Part shown: one piece after another, positions 31,967-39,873 of the stretch
How the letters are laid out: each line of letters begins with the position of its first letter
How positions within the stretch are numbered: the stretch's first letter is position 1
Origin: JBCBJX01 sp038522735
GTDB taxonomy: Bacteria; Pseudomonadota; Alphaproteobacteria; Caulobacterales; Parvularculaceae
NCBI GenBank assembly: GCA_038522735.1
Contig: JBCBJX010000017.1
Coordinates: forward strand, 1 to 40,469
Reading direction: 5' to 3'
DNA length: 40,469 nt
The notes under the pieces: generated by a model
Database searches by the model: none
The model's input: the letters and a program-made list of their open reading frames with translations, nothing else
Told to the model about the DNA's origin: nothing
Program-made: the position numbers and the translations under genes

Positions 31967-33118
31967 TCAGCCGAGGCCGAGCTTCTTGATCAGCTTGCGT
32001 TCGGCGTCGTCGGAGATCCCGTCTAGGTCCTTGATGAAGTCTTTCAGGCCCTCCGCATCGAGACCTTCGAGGACGAGGAAGCGTCGGTCTTCGTGAACGC
32101 TGACGTGGACGCCTTCGCCTGTGCGTTCGCTGCGGAGCCCTTTCACGATCTTTTTCGACATGACCTTCGGATCGATCTTCAACTCGGCGAAGGCGTTCTC
32201 GCATTCGTCGCCGACGCACGCCTCGAAGCGGCCCGTCCGCTTGTCCTTCCGTAGAGCGTGGAGTTTTTCCGTGTTGAGGCGGACCTCGCGCTCCACACGC
32301 GCCATCTCGCGCTCGGCGCGCATGGCTTCGGCGTGCAGCTGACGCTCGGCCCGGCGCAGCTCCTCACGGCTGCGGGCGAGCTCCCGCATGGTGCTGCGAA
32401 GCTCGTCCGAATAGCCTTCGTATTCTTCGCCGCGCAGGCGTTCGGCCATTTCCTCGCGCTGGTCCTCCATCTCGGACATGGCGTCCTCAAGGGCCTCGGC
32501 GGCTTCCTCGATCGCCTCGCGCGCCTCCTCGGCGGCCTCGGCGCGGGCCTCGGCCGCCTCTTCCATGGCGTCTTCGATCGCGTCCTGAACGTCCTCGCTG
32601 AAGACGCCCGACATGAAGCCGCCGCTGTCGTCGAAGCGGAGGACGAAGCGGTCTTCGTCGTCCCCGGTGATGAAGGCGAAGCCGTTTTCATTGTCGCCGC
32701 TGATATCGATGACGACGCCGTCGCCCATGCCGCCCGCGTGGGACGCTGCATCGAGGATGATGAGGGCGTCCTTCGCGGCGGTGGCGTTGAGGATCGCCGG
32801 GTCGCGGCCGTTCTCGCCGCGCAGGACGACGGTCTCGCCGTCGCAATCGGTGATCGCGAGGATGCGTTCGCCCGCGTCTTCGTCCTCGAACAGGCGCACC
32901 GCATACTCGGCGTCTCCGGCCGATTTCTTCCAATGCGCTTTTTCAGGATGTTTCGGGGCGGCGGGCGGCGTCGGAGCCTCCGGCGGCTCGACGTCGCCGA
33001 TGACGCGGACGATCCGCTCGACTTCCAGGGGCCGGCCGGCCGGCATCGCCTCATAGGCGATGGCGACGCCGGCGATCGTTACGACCGAGGCCGCGCCCAT
33101 TACGAGCCATCTGGACAT
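31967..33118 (-). CDS. Membrane-anchored coiled-coil protein, unknown
   Basis: A 383-residue protein that I cannot assign. ATG 33118 follows GGGAGGAG at good spacing. Residues 4-25 form a single membrane anchor, then comes a Pro-rich linker (EPPEAPTPPAAPKHP, 44-58). A globular acidic region (65-170) has DCDGETVVLRGENG and short repeated strand pairs (VVIDISGDNENGFAFITGDDEDRFVLRF). A long, highly charged coiled coil (about 175-290) is rich in Glu, Ala and Arg. The C-terminal domain (295-383) has the CVGDEC pair (301/306) and ends KKLGLG. It looks periplasmic, bitopic and self-associating. It is the third gene of the S9 peptidase, alpha/beta hydrolase series and is followed by a strong terminator. 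Confidence 0.8.
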   Translation of the reverse strand: MSRWLVMGAASVVTIAGVAIAYEAMPAGRPLEVERIVRVIGDVEPPEAPTPPAAPKHPEKAHWKKSAGDAEYAVRLFEDEDAGERILAITDCDGETVVLRGENGRDPAILNATAAKDALIILDAASHAGGMGDGVVIDISGDNENGFAFITGDDEDRFVLRFDDSGGFMSGVFSEDVQDAIEDAMEEAAEARAEAAEEAREAIEEAAEALEDAMSEMEDQREEMAERLRGEEYEGYSDELRSTMRELARSREELRRAERQLHAEAMRAEREMARVEREVRLNTEKLHALRKDKRTGRFEACVGDECENAFAELKIDPKVMSKKIVKGLRSERTGEGVHVSVHEDRRFLVLEGLDAEGLKDFIKDLDGISDDAERKLIKKLGLG

Positions 33119-33208
33119 GGGTCTCCTCCCTCTCTCAGCTGAGGGCAGAAGACCGTTCGCCGACGGCTGCGACAACTTAACTTACGGCAAGACGCCGGTA
33201 AGGCGCGC

Positions 33209-34189
33209 TCAGCCGAAGCGGCCGTCGAGCCGGACGAGGGCGTCGTATACAGCCTCGGGCCGCTCGTAATAGAGCTGGTGGCCGACGCCTTCGAGCACTT
33301 CAAGGCGCGCGTCCGACGCCTCCGCTGCGAGCGCGCGGGAGTGGATTCTCGTGTAAACGGTGGTGTCGGCGTCGCCGGCGACGATCTCGATCGGAAGGTC
33401 GAGGCCGCTATAACGCGCGCTCATCTCCCGCACGATTGATTTGAGCTTGACGAGATCGCGGGCGTTTGCGCGAAACCGGTCCGGGCGAAGCACCTGATCC
33501 GGGCCCGTCTTTTCAACATAATCGTCGGGGAGGTAGGCGGACTTTACGGCGCCCTTCACCATCGCCGGCCCGACGAGAGGCACGATCGCGCGCCGGAAGA
33601 TAAAGCCAAGGAGCGGCGTCTCGGAAACCGAGTTCCACCAGTTCACCCCGCCCGGCCACGGATGGCTGACCGGCGCGAGAAGAAGGAGCCCGGACGCCGC
33701 CCCCGCCGCCTCTGGGCGATCCACCGTATCGAGACCATAGGCGATGGCGACCGCCCCGCCGAAGGAGTGGCCGAGGACGATTGGATCTTCAAGGCCGACC
33801 TCGGCCGCGAGCCCGCGGATGAGCCGCGCCTGCACTCTGGGGTCATGACCGTCCCCAGGTCGGTCGGAGCGTCCGAGGCCCGGCCGATCGACGAACATCA
33901 CCGCCCGCTCCTCCGCCATCCGCGGCAGAAAGGCGAGGGCGGGATCGCACAGGTTCGCATACGCCCCGTGTATGACGACGACCGGCGCCAGGTCGGAGGT
34001 TTCTGGCCCCTCGAGCCGATAGTGGAGGCGCACGCCCTCGATATCAGCGTAGGCGTACTCGGTGTCGGCGCAGATCGGGGCCTCCCCGGAAATGAGAGCC
34101 GGCGACGATTTTCCCGAACAGGCCGTCGCGGCGAGGGCGCAGGCGAGAGCGGCGGCGAGCCGCAGGACGTGGCGGGCGGTGGCGATCAT
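33209..34189 (-). CDS. Lipoprotein-type alpha/beta hydrolase
   Basis: A 326-residue hydrolase exported as a lipoprotein: the signal ends in the lipobox LAATAC (Cys about 24), followed by SGKSSPAL. The fold shows VVVIHGAYANLCDPALAFLP, FVDRPGLGRSDRP, the nucleophile in VLGHSFGGAVAIAYG, the acid in VAGDADTTVYTR and the base in GVGHQLYYERPEAV. It is probably an esterase or lipase in the periplasm; substrate unknown. Its ATG is 20 bases after the S9 peptidase stop, so the two are co-transcribed. Confidence 0.92.
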   Translation of the reverse strand: MIATARHVLRLAAALACALAATACSGKSSPALISGEAPICADTEYAYADIEGVRLHYRLEGPETSDLAPVVVIHGAYANLCDPALAFLPRMAEERAVMFVDRPGLGRSDRPGDGHDPRVQARLIRGLAAEVGLEDPIVLGHSFGGAVAIAYGLDTVDRPEAAGAASGLLLLAPVSHPWPGGVNWWNSVSETPLLGFIFRRAIVPLVGPAMVKGAVKSAYLPDDYVEKTGPDQVLRPDRFRANARDLVKLKSIVREMSARYSGLDLPIEIVAGDADTTVYTRIHSRALAAEASDARLEVLEGVGHQLYYERPEAVYDALVRLDGRFG

Positions 34190-34209
34190 CGCAGCAAACT
34201 AGGCCGAAT

Positions 34210-36186
34210 TCAGCCGAGGCAACGGGCGAGGAAGGTTTCCATTTTCGAGAGCGCCGTAAATCGCGCCTCCGCGTTGGCCAGTCCGTGTCCGCCGTTTTGA
34301 AGCACGACGAGCTCCACGGAACCGCGCAATGCGCCTCGCATTTTCTGAGACTGGTTCACATCGACGATACGATCGTCTTCTGCGTGGATGAGGAGTACCG
34401 GACGCGAAATCTTGGAGCCATGCAGCGCTGGAGATTTGTCGCGCAGAGCTGCGCCTTCGCCGAAAAGCCGTCGCCAGAAGCGCTGCGTGGCACGGCCCCC
34501 GATATAATCCCTGCGATCGCGAATGAACGCGGGCAAGTCATAAACGCCGTTTAGGCCGATCGCGCACTGATAGAGGTCCGCTTCGACGACCAGGCTCTGC
34601 AAGGCGGCGTAGCCGCCGTAGGAGCCGCCTACGATGGCGAGCCGCGACGCGTCGGCGCGACCAGTCTCAACCAGCCAACGGGCGCCGTCGGCAATGTCAG
34701 TCACCATGGCGGAACCGGCCGTTCCCGTCGCAAGTTGATCGAATTCCGCGCCGTAACCGGCCGAGCCCCGAAAATTGGTCTGCATGACGCCGTAGCCGCG
34801 GGAGGCGAAAAACTGGGCCATGTAGTCGAAGCGCCGGAAGTCCCGAGCGAGCGGACCGCCATGAGGAAATATTACGAACGGAAGGTTCTTCGCGTCGCTC
34901 AGAGACTGAAGGCCGGGTGGCAGGGTGACGAACGCGGGGACCCTTACGCCGTCTCCTGCGGAGAACTCCGAGGCGACGACTTCGCCGAGGGAGACGCTGG
35001 AAAGCTCCGGGTACTGGGACGGCATCGCCGAAATCGCTGGCTTGGACCGGTCGAGAATGAAGTACCGTCCGGCGTCCTCCGCCGATGATGACGTGTAGAC
35101 GGCGAAGCGGCTGTTCAGTGACTCGCTTTCAAGTCGAGCCGGCGCGCCGAGGGCGTCGGCCACTTGGCCGATCTCCTTCTCCACGGCGTCGTCAAACCAC
35201 ACAGTCTCCTCCTCTTCGGCGATGTACCGCACGCCGAGGAGCGCTCCTGTTTTCTTGTTCTGAACGATGCTGTCGATGTCGAATACCGGGTGCGAAAAGA
35301 TCGGGGCGCCGATCGAATCGGACGGGATATCGTAAGTGAACAAGGACAACGTACCGCTCGGTCCGGTCGCCCGCACGTAAGCGGTGCGCCCGTCCGGGTC
35401 GAAGCCGAGCACTCTTATCTCGTCAAACCGATGAGAGATGTCGCGAAAGTCGTCTTCCTCCGCGGCGCGTAAAAGGAGGACCAGTTCGTCGTCGTCGAGA
35501 CCTCCGCGTCCCCGGCCGCCGCGGATACGGCCTTCCGCATCGGCGAACCAGGAGTTTATGGGCGGGCGGGCAGCCTGGAGCGCCTTTTCGCGCTTGTCTT
35601 TCACCGGCGTTATAAACGCAATTGGATGCTCTGGATCCGTCCGGTTATACTGGAGCACTATATTTTGCGGATCGCTCCACATCCACGAAATGACGTCGTC
35701 TTCGAACTGGATAGGGTCCGTCTTCTTGTTTCCTTTGCGCGCAACGGCAAGCGATTGGCGGCGGTTTCTAGGCTGATCGAGAACGTTCGTCAGTTCGCCG
35801 CCGTTTTTCTTCAGATAGAAAAGTCGGGTTTCATAGGTATCTGTTCGAAACCGCCGCCCGTCGGCGCTGCGATAGGCGCGCGAGGCCGCAAAACCGAGGG
35901 ATGCGAGGAGTGTTTTGTCATCCTTCCAGCGGATCCAGCGCGGATCCGTGTCGTCTGCAATCTGCATCGCGAAGGTATTTTCGAAACCGCCATCGGTGAG
36001 GTCGTAGACAGCGAGGAAATCGGCCCCGTCGTCAGCAACGACCGCGGCGAGACCGTTGCCGTCGGGGGCGATGTCGACGCTTCTGAGGAACGGCATTCGC
36101 GCGAAAAACTCGACAGGCGGCTGCGCGAAGGCGGCCGCAACTGCGGAGGCGCTCGCGCACGCGATCGCCGAGAAGCTCTTGAACAT
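34210..36186 (-). CDS. S9 family prolyl oligopeptidase-like peptidase (exported)
   Basis: A 658-residue peptidase with an N-terminal signal peptide (cleavage near AAAFA, about residue 21), a beta-propeller domain (about 40-400) with repeated Asp/Tyr-rich strands, and a C-terminal alpha/beta hydrolase domain. The catalytic triad is Ser522 in VGGSYGGYAAL, Asp605 in LIHAEDDRIVDV and His634 in NGGHGLANAE. HGGPLARDFRRFDYMAQFFASRGYGV is the usual family block before the nucleophile. It likely trims peptides in the periplasm. Codon use is slightly less GC-biased than in its neighbours, with more A/T-ending codons, which could hint at a different history. It has its own promoter upstream. Confidence 0.93.
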   Translation of the reverse strand: MFKSFSAIACASASAVAAAFAQPPVEFFARMPFLRSVDIAPDGNGLAAVVADDGADFLAVYDLTDGGFENTFAMQIADDTDPRWIRWKDDKTLLASLGFAASRAYRSADGRRFRTDTYETRLFYLKKNGGELTNVLDQPRNRRQSLAVARKGNKKTDPIQFEDDVISWMWSDPQNIVLQYNRTDPEHPIAFITPVKDKREKALQAARPPINSWFADAEGRIRGGRGRGGLDDDELVLLLRAAEEDDFRDISHRFDEIRVLGFDPDGRTAYVRATGPSGTLSLFTYDIPSDSIGAPIFSHPVFDIDSIVQNKKTGALLGVRYIAEEEETVWFDDAVEKEIGQVADALGAPARLESESLNSRFAVYTSSSAEDAGRYFILDRSKPAISAMPSQYPELSSVSLGEVVASEFSAGDGVRVPAFVTLPPGLQSLSDAKNLPFVIFPHGGPLARDFRRFDYMAQFFASRGYGVMQTNFRGSAGYGAEFDQLATGTAGSAMVTDIADGARWLVETGRADASRLAIVGGSYGGYAALQSLVVEADLYQCAIGLNGVYDLPAFIRDRRDYIGGRATQRFWRRLFGEGAALRDKSPALHGSKISRPVLLIHAEDDRIVDVNQSQKMRGALRGSVELVVLQNGGHGLANAEARFTALSKMETFLARCLG

Positions 36187-36221
36187 GGATCCCCTCGCAG
36201 GCCGTCTGTGTGTTCGGCGCG

Positions 36222-36251
36222 ACTATAGGTTCAGATCGAAAGCGTTGGCAA
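36222..36251 (-). promoter_or_regulatory. Promoter of the S9 peptidase operon
   Basis: On the minus strand TTGCCA (36251-36246) is followed after 18 bases by TATAGT (36227-36222), close to sigma-70-type consensus. The peptidase ATG (36186) lies about 30 bases downstream of the expected start, with GAGGGG as ribosome binding site. This is the best-matching housekeeping promoter I see in the window. Confidence 0.6.
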
Positions 36252-36277
36252 ACCTTGCTGAGCGCGGAACACCGAAC

Positions 36278-36309
36278 AAAAAAAGAGGCGGCACGGAGGC
36301 CGCCTCTTT
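36278..36309 (-). terminator. Rho-independent terminator after groEL
   Basis: AAAGAGGCGGC (36282-36292) and GCCGCCTCTTT (36299-36309) form a perfect 11-bp stem with a 6-base loop. On the minus strand it ends in a run of seven T (36284-36278), a textbook terminator for groESL about 95 bases beyond the groEL stop. Confidence 0.92.
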
Positions 36310-36315
36310 GTTTCG

Positions 36316-36345
36316 TCGAACGTCCTTAGACGTCCATGCCGCCCC
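36316..36345 (-). pseudogene. Duplicated fragment of the groEL 3' end
   Basis: The 30 bases here match the groEL stop region at 36395-36423 except for one inserted base and one substitution; they include the sense-strand tail GGGCGGCATGGACGTCTAAG where groEL has GGGCGGCATGGACTTCTAAG. No coding function is expected. It lies between a 27-base hairpin and the groEL terminator. Confidence 0.75.
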
Positions 36346-36371
36346 CGCGATCCGGCTCGGCCGGATCGCGG
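36345..36371. repeat. Perfect palindromic hairpin between groEL tail copies
   Basis: CCGCGATCCGGC (36345-36356), loop TCG, and GCCGGATCGCGG (36360-36371): a 12-bp perfect stem with a 3-base loop and no T-tract. It separates the two copies of the groEL tail. Confidence 0.85.
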
Positions 36372-36403
36372 ATCTTAAATGATGGGCGGCTCTATCGACG
36401 TCC

Positions 36404-38041
36404 TTAGAAGTCCATGCCGCCCATGCCGCCGCCGGGCATGGCGGGGGCGGGGGCGTCTTTTTTCGGCGCTTCGGCGATCATGGCTTCCGTCGTGATGAGG
36501 AGGCCGGCGACCGAGGAGGCGTGCTGGAGCGCGGTGCGGACGACTTTCGCCGGATCGACAACGCCGAGGGCGACGAGGTCGCCATACTCTTCGGTCTGCG
36601 CGTTGAAGCCGAACTTGGTGTCGTCCTGCTCCAGCAGCTTGCCGACAACGATCGAGCCTTCGACGCCCGCGTTTTCGACGATCTGGCGCAGGGGCGCCTG
36701 GATCGCGCGGCGGACGATGTTGACGCCCGCAGTCTGGTCGGCGTTGTCGCCTTCCAGGCCTTCAAGGGCTTTCGTGCCGTAAAGGAGCGCCGTGCCGCCG
36801 CCCGGAACGATGCCTTCTTCCACCGCCGCGCGGGTCGCGTTGAGGGCGTCGTCGACGCGGTCCTTGCGCTCTTTCACTTCGACTTCCGTCGCGCCGCCGA
36901 CCTTGATGACCGCAACGCCGCCGGCGAGTTTCGCCAGACGCTCCTGCAGTTTCTCACGGTCGTAGTCCGACGTCGTCTCTTCGATCTGACGGCGGATTTG
37001 CGACGTACGCGCCTCGATGTCGGCTTTCTCGCCGGCGCCGTCGACGATGGTCGTGTCGTCTTTGTTGATGACGACGCGCTTCGCAGTGCCGAGCATGTCG
37101 AGGGTGACGTTCTCAAGCTTGATGCCGAGGTCTTCGGAGATGACCTGGCCGCCCGTCAGCACGGCGATGTCTTCCAGCATCGCTTTACGGCGATCGCCGA
37201 AGCCCGGCGCTTTCACCGCCGCGATCTTCAGACCGCCGCGCAGTTTGTTGACGACGAGGGTCGCGAGGGCTTCGCCTTCGACGTCTTCCGCGATGATGAG
37301 AAGCGGACGGCCGGACTGAACCGAGGCCTCAAGCAGCGGCAGCATGGACTGCAGGTTGGAGAGCTTTTTCTCGTGCAGGAGGATGTAGGCGTCCTCCAGC
37401 TCAGCCTGCATTTTGTCCGCGTTCGTGATGAAGTACGGCGAGAGATAGCCGCGGTCGAACTGCATGCCTTCGACGACGTCGAGCTCGGATTCGAGCGATT
37501 TGGCTTCCTCGACCGTGATGACGCCTTCATTGCCGACTTTCGACATCGCTTCGGCGATCATCGCGCCGACGTCGGTGTCGCCGTTGGACGAGATCGTGCC
37601 GACCTGGGCGATTTCTTCAGAGCCCTTGATCGGCGTCGCGTGGCCTTTGATCGCTTCGACGACCTTGGCGACGGCGAGATCGACGCCGCGCTTCAGATCC
37701 ATCGGGTTCATGCCGGCGGCGACCGACTTCATGCCTTCCTTGACGATCGCCTGGGCGAGAACCGTCGCGGTCGTGGTGCCGTCGCCCGCTTCGTCGTTCG
37801 TCTTTGACGCGACTTCGCGGACCATCTGGGCGCCCATGTTTTCGAACTTGTCTTCAAGCTCGACTTCCTTGGCGACCGTCACGCCGTCCTTCGTGGTGCG
37901 CGGAGCGCCGAAGGATTTCTCGATGACGACGTTGCGACCTTTCGGGCCGAGGGTGACCTTCACCGCCCGGGCGAGGATGTCGACGCCGCGGACCAGTTTC
38001 TCGCGCGCATCGACGTCGAATTTGACTTCCTTAGCAGCCAT
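36404..38041 (-). CDS. groEL: Chaperonin GroEL
   Basis: The 60-kDa subunit of the ATP-driven folding chamber. The 545-residue sequence begins MAAKEVKFDVDAREK. It has the ATP motif DGTTTATVLAQAI (about 87-99), the ILLHEKK apical block, GDRRKAMLEDIA, the signature ATRAAVEEGIVPGGG and the usual flexible Gly-Met tail GGGMGGMDF. Two cysteine-free domains and typical length leave no doubt. ATG 38041 follows AGGAGA. It is transcribed after groES (48 bases) and terminated at 36278-36309. Confidence 0.99.
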   Translation of the reverse strand: MAAKEVKFDVDAREKLVRGVDILARAVKVTLGPKGRNVVIEKSFGAPRTTKDGVTVAKEVELEDKFENMGAQMVREVASKTNDEAGDGTTTATVLAQAIVKEGMKSVAAGMNPMDLKRGVDLAVAKVVEAIKGHATPIKGSEEIAQVGTISSNGDTDVGAMIAEAMSKVGNEGVITVEEAKSLESELDVVEGMQFDRGYLSPYFITNADKMQAELEDAYILLHEKKLSNLQSMLPLLEASVQSGRPLLIIAEDVEGEALATLVVNKLRGGLKIAAVKAPGFGDRRKAMLEDIAVLTGGQVISEDLGIKLENVTLDMLGTAKRVVINKDDTTIVDGAGEKADIEARTSQIRRQIEETTSDYDREKLQERLAKLAGGVAVIKVGGATEVEVKERKDRVDDALNATRAAVEEGIVPGGGTALLYGTKALEGLEGDNADQTAGVNIVRRAIQAPLRQIVENAGVEGSIVVGKLLEQDDTKFGFNAQTEEYGDLVALGVVDPAKVVRTALQHASSVAGLLITTEAMIAEAPKKDAPAPAMPGGGMGGMDF

Positions 38042-38088
38042 TCTCTGTCTCCTGAATTTCTAATAAAAAGAGCGACGGATCCGGATCG

Positions 38089-38376
38089 TCAGTCGACGAT
38101 GCCGAGGATGTCGGACTCTTTCATGATGAGGAGTTCTTCGCCGTCGAGTTTCACTTCCGTGCCCGACCATTTGCCGAAGAGGATCTTGTCGCCGGCTTTG
38201 ACTTCCAGCGGGATGATCTCGTTGTCGTCGCCCCGCGCGCCGGAGCCGACGGCGACGATTTCGCCTTCTTGCGGTTTCTCCTTCGCGGTGTCGGGGATGA
38301 TGATGCCGCCCGCCGTCTTCTCATCTTCTTCGATGCGACGGACGAGCACGCGGTCGTGAAGCGGCCGAAAAGCCAT
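38089..38376 (-). CDS. groES: Co-chaperonin GroES
   Basis: The 95-residue lid of the GroEL chamber: FRPLHDRVLVRR at the start, the mobile loop EDEKTAGGIIIPDTAKEKPQ that contacts GroEL, VGSGAR, and a C-terminal LLIMKESDILGIV. I chose ATG 38376 rather than an ATG five codons earlier because 95-96 residues with MAFRPLHDRV is the family start. It is preceded by a CIRCE operator and forms an operon with groEL. Confidence 0.98.
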   Translation of the reverse strand: MAFRPLHDRVLVRRIEEDEKTAGGIIIPDTAKEKPQEGEIVAVGSGARGDDNEIIPLEVKAGDKILFGKWSGTEVKLDGEELLIMKESDILGIVD

Positions 38377-38434
38377 CGTTCGCGTCTCCATTCTTGGGCC
38401 GTTTCGGCCCGGTTCAGATCATCGGTTGTGGTTT

Positions 38435-38461
38435 GCAGCACTCAATCAGGGTGACTGCTAA
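38435..38461 (-). promoter_or_regulatory. CIRCE operator (HrcA site) upstream of groES
   Basis: On the minus strand TTAGCAGTC (38461-38453), nine spacer bases and GAGTGCTGC (38443-38435) match the CIRCE consensus TTAGCACTC-N9-GAGTGCTAA at 15 of 18 arm positions. It lies about 60 bases before the groES start, where HrcA would repress groESL in the absence of heat shock. Confidence 0.85.
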
Positions 38462-38466
38462 CGGGC

Positions 38467-38495
38467 GAGGTAGGGGGCTGCTCAAGGGCCGTCAA
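38467..38495 (-). promoter_or_regulatory. Possible groESL promoter
   Basis: TTGACG (38495-38490, minus strand) is followed after 17 bases by TACCTC (38472-38467), placing the start within or just before the CIRCE element, as expected for HrcA control. The preceding base makes CTTGAC, also compatible with a heat-shock sigma factor -35. The -10 is weak. Confidence 0.45.
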
Positions 38496-38582
38496 GAAGT
38501 CGGGAGCGACCGGCGGCGAATTTTTGTCGTTCCCGCGCCGCGGCGGACGTAAGCTCAGGACGCAATCAAGGGGAGGACGGCC

Positions 38583-39728
38583 ATGGCGACGCGGCGCGCG
38601 TTTCTCATCGCCGGCGGGGCGGCGGTTCTCGTCACCGGCGGTTACGGGTTTTCGGTGGCGACGCGCAGTCTAAATCCGGCCCGCGCGCCGTGGCGGGCCG
38701 CCGGAGAGAGCTTCGGCGATCCGCGCCTCGACGCGCTCGCCTACGCCGTTCTCGCGCCCAACCCGCACAACAAGCAGCCCTGGCGGGTCCGGCTGGAGGG
38801 CGAGGACGCGTTCACGATATTCGCCGATCCGGACCGCCTGTTGCCGGAGACCGACCCGCCGAACCGGCAGATCGTCATCGGTTTCGGCTGCTTCCTTGAA
38901 ACCTTCCGCATCGCCGCCGCCGAGGCCGGCTGGCGCGCCGAGATCACCCCGTTTCCGGAAGGCGAGCCGCAGCCGACCCTCGACAACCGGCCGATCGCCC
39001 GGGCGCGCCTGATCGCCGACGACGGCGTCGCGCGCGACACGCTGTTCGCTCATATCCTCACGCGGCGAACCAATCGGGAGAAATACGACGAAGCCGCGCC
39101 GTCGTCGGAGGCGTTCGCCGCGGTCGAAGCTGCGGTCGGCGACCACGCCCAGTTCGGGCGGACCGTCGAGGCCTCCGATGTTGCGTGGTGGCGAAACCTC
39201 GCCCTCGACGCCTGGGATGTGGAGTTCTCAACGCCGCGGATATGGAAAGAGAGCGTCGACGTCACCCGCATCGGCGCGAAAGCCATAAATGAGAATCCGG
39301 ACGGGATCGCGATCTCCGGACCGGTCATGGAGGTGCTCTCCGATACGCGGATGATCACGGTCGAGAAGATGATGACGCCCGGAACGTCCGCCCATGAGCA
39401 GTCCCGCGCCTTTTACGCCGAGGCGATCAAGGCCTCGCCCGCCTTCGGCTGGCTGACGACCGGCGACAACACGCGCGGGACGCAGCTGCGAACGGGCGCC
39501 GCCTGGGTCCGGCTTCAGCTCGCCGCCACGGGCGCCGGGCTCGCCACGCACCCCCTCAGCCAGGCGCTTCAGGAGTTTCCAGAAATGGCGGATCTCTACG
39601 CCGCCGCCCACGACCGCCTCGGCGTCGTTGCGCCCGGCGTCGTGCAGGGGCTCTTCCGGTTCGGCTACGCGTCCGCTCCAGCCCCGGCGCCGCGCTGGCC
39701 GCTGGAAGCGGCGCTCATTCCGGCCTGA
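38583..39728 (+). CDS. Exported nitroreductase-like protein (Acg family)
   Basis: A 381-residue protein with a twin-arginine type signal (TRRAFLIAGGAAVL, residues 3-16), so it is probably folded with FMN before export. The fold is nitroreductase-like: APNPHNKQPWRVRL (FMN-phosphate contact region), the RRTNREKYD block, GWLTTGDNTRGTQLRTGAAWVRLQLAATGAGLATHPLSQ, and FRFGYASAPAPAPRWPLE near the end. It resembles Acg-type proteins rather than the compact NfsB enzymes. The redox partner is unknown. AGGGGAGGACGG precedes ATG 38583. It is divergent from groES. Confidence 0.88.
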   Translation: MATRRAFLIAGGAAVLVTGGYGFSVATRSLNPARAPWRAAGESFGDPRLDALAYAVLAPNPHNKQPWRVRLEGEDAFTIFADPDRLLPETDPPNRQIVIGFGCFLETFRIAAAEAGWRAEITPFPEGEPQPTLDNRPIARARLIADDGVARDTLFAHILTRRTNREKYDEAAPSSEAFAAVEAAVGDHAQFGRTVEASDVAWWRNLALDAWDVEFSTPRIWKESVDVTRIGAKAINENPDGIAISGPVMEVLSDTRMITVEKMMTPGTSAHEQSRAFYAEAIKASPAFGWLTTGDNTRGTQLRTGAAWVRLQLAATGAGLATHPLSQALQEFPEMADLYAAAHDRLGVVAPGVVQGLFRFGYASAPAPAPRWPLEAALIPA

Positions 39729-39873
39729 ATTCGGAACGATCCCGAAACGAGAAACTGTCTCCAATTCGCCTTATTCGCGAAACGACCGCGTCATAGGCCT
39801 CTGTTTACGCTCGCTCGCCGCGCCGAGTCGGCCTAGCGTCAACGCCGCAATCAACCGAGGGGGATCCTCACCG

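Noticed and set aside
33176..33208. TTAACTTACGG near the coiled-coil gene as a CtrA half-site.
   Set aside because: There is no second TTAA at the right distance.
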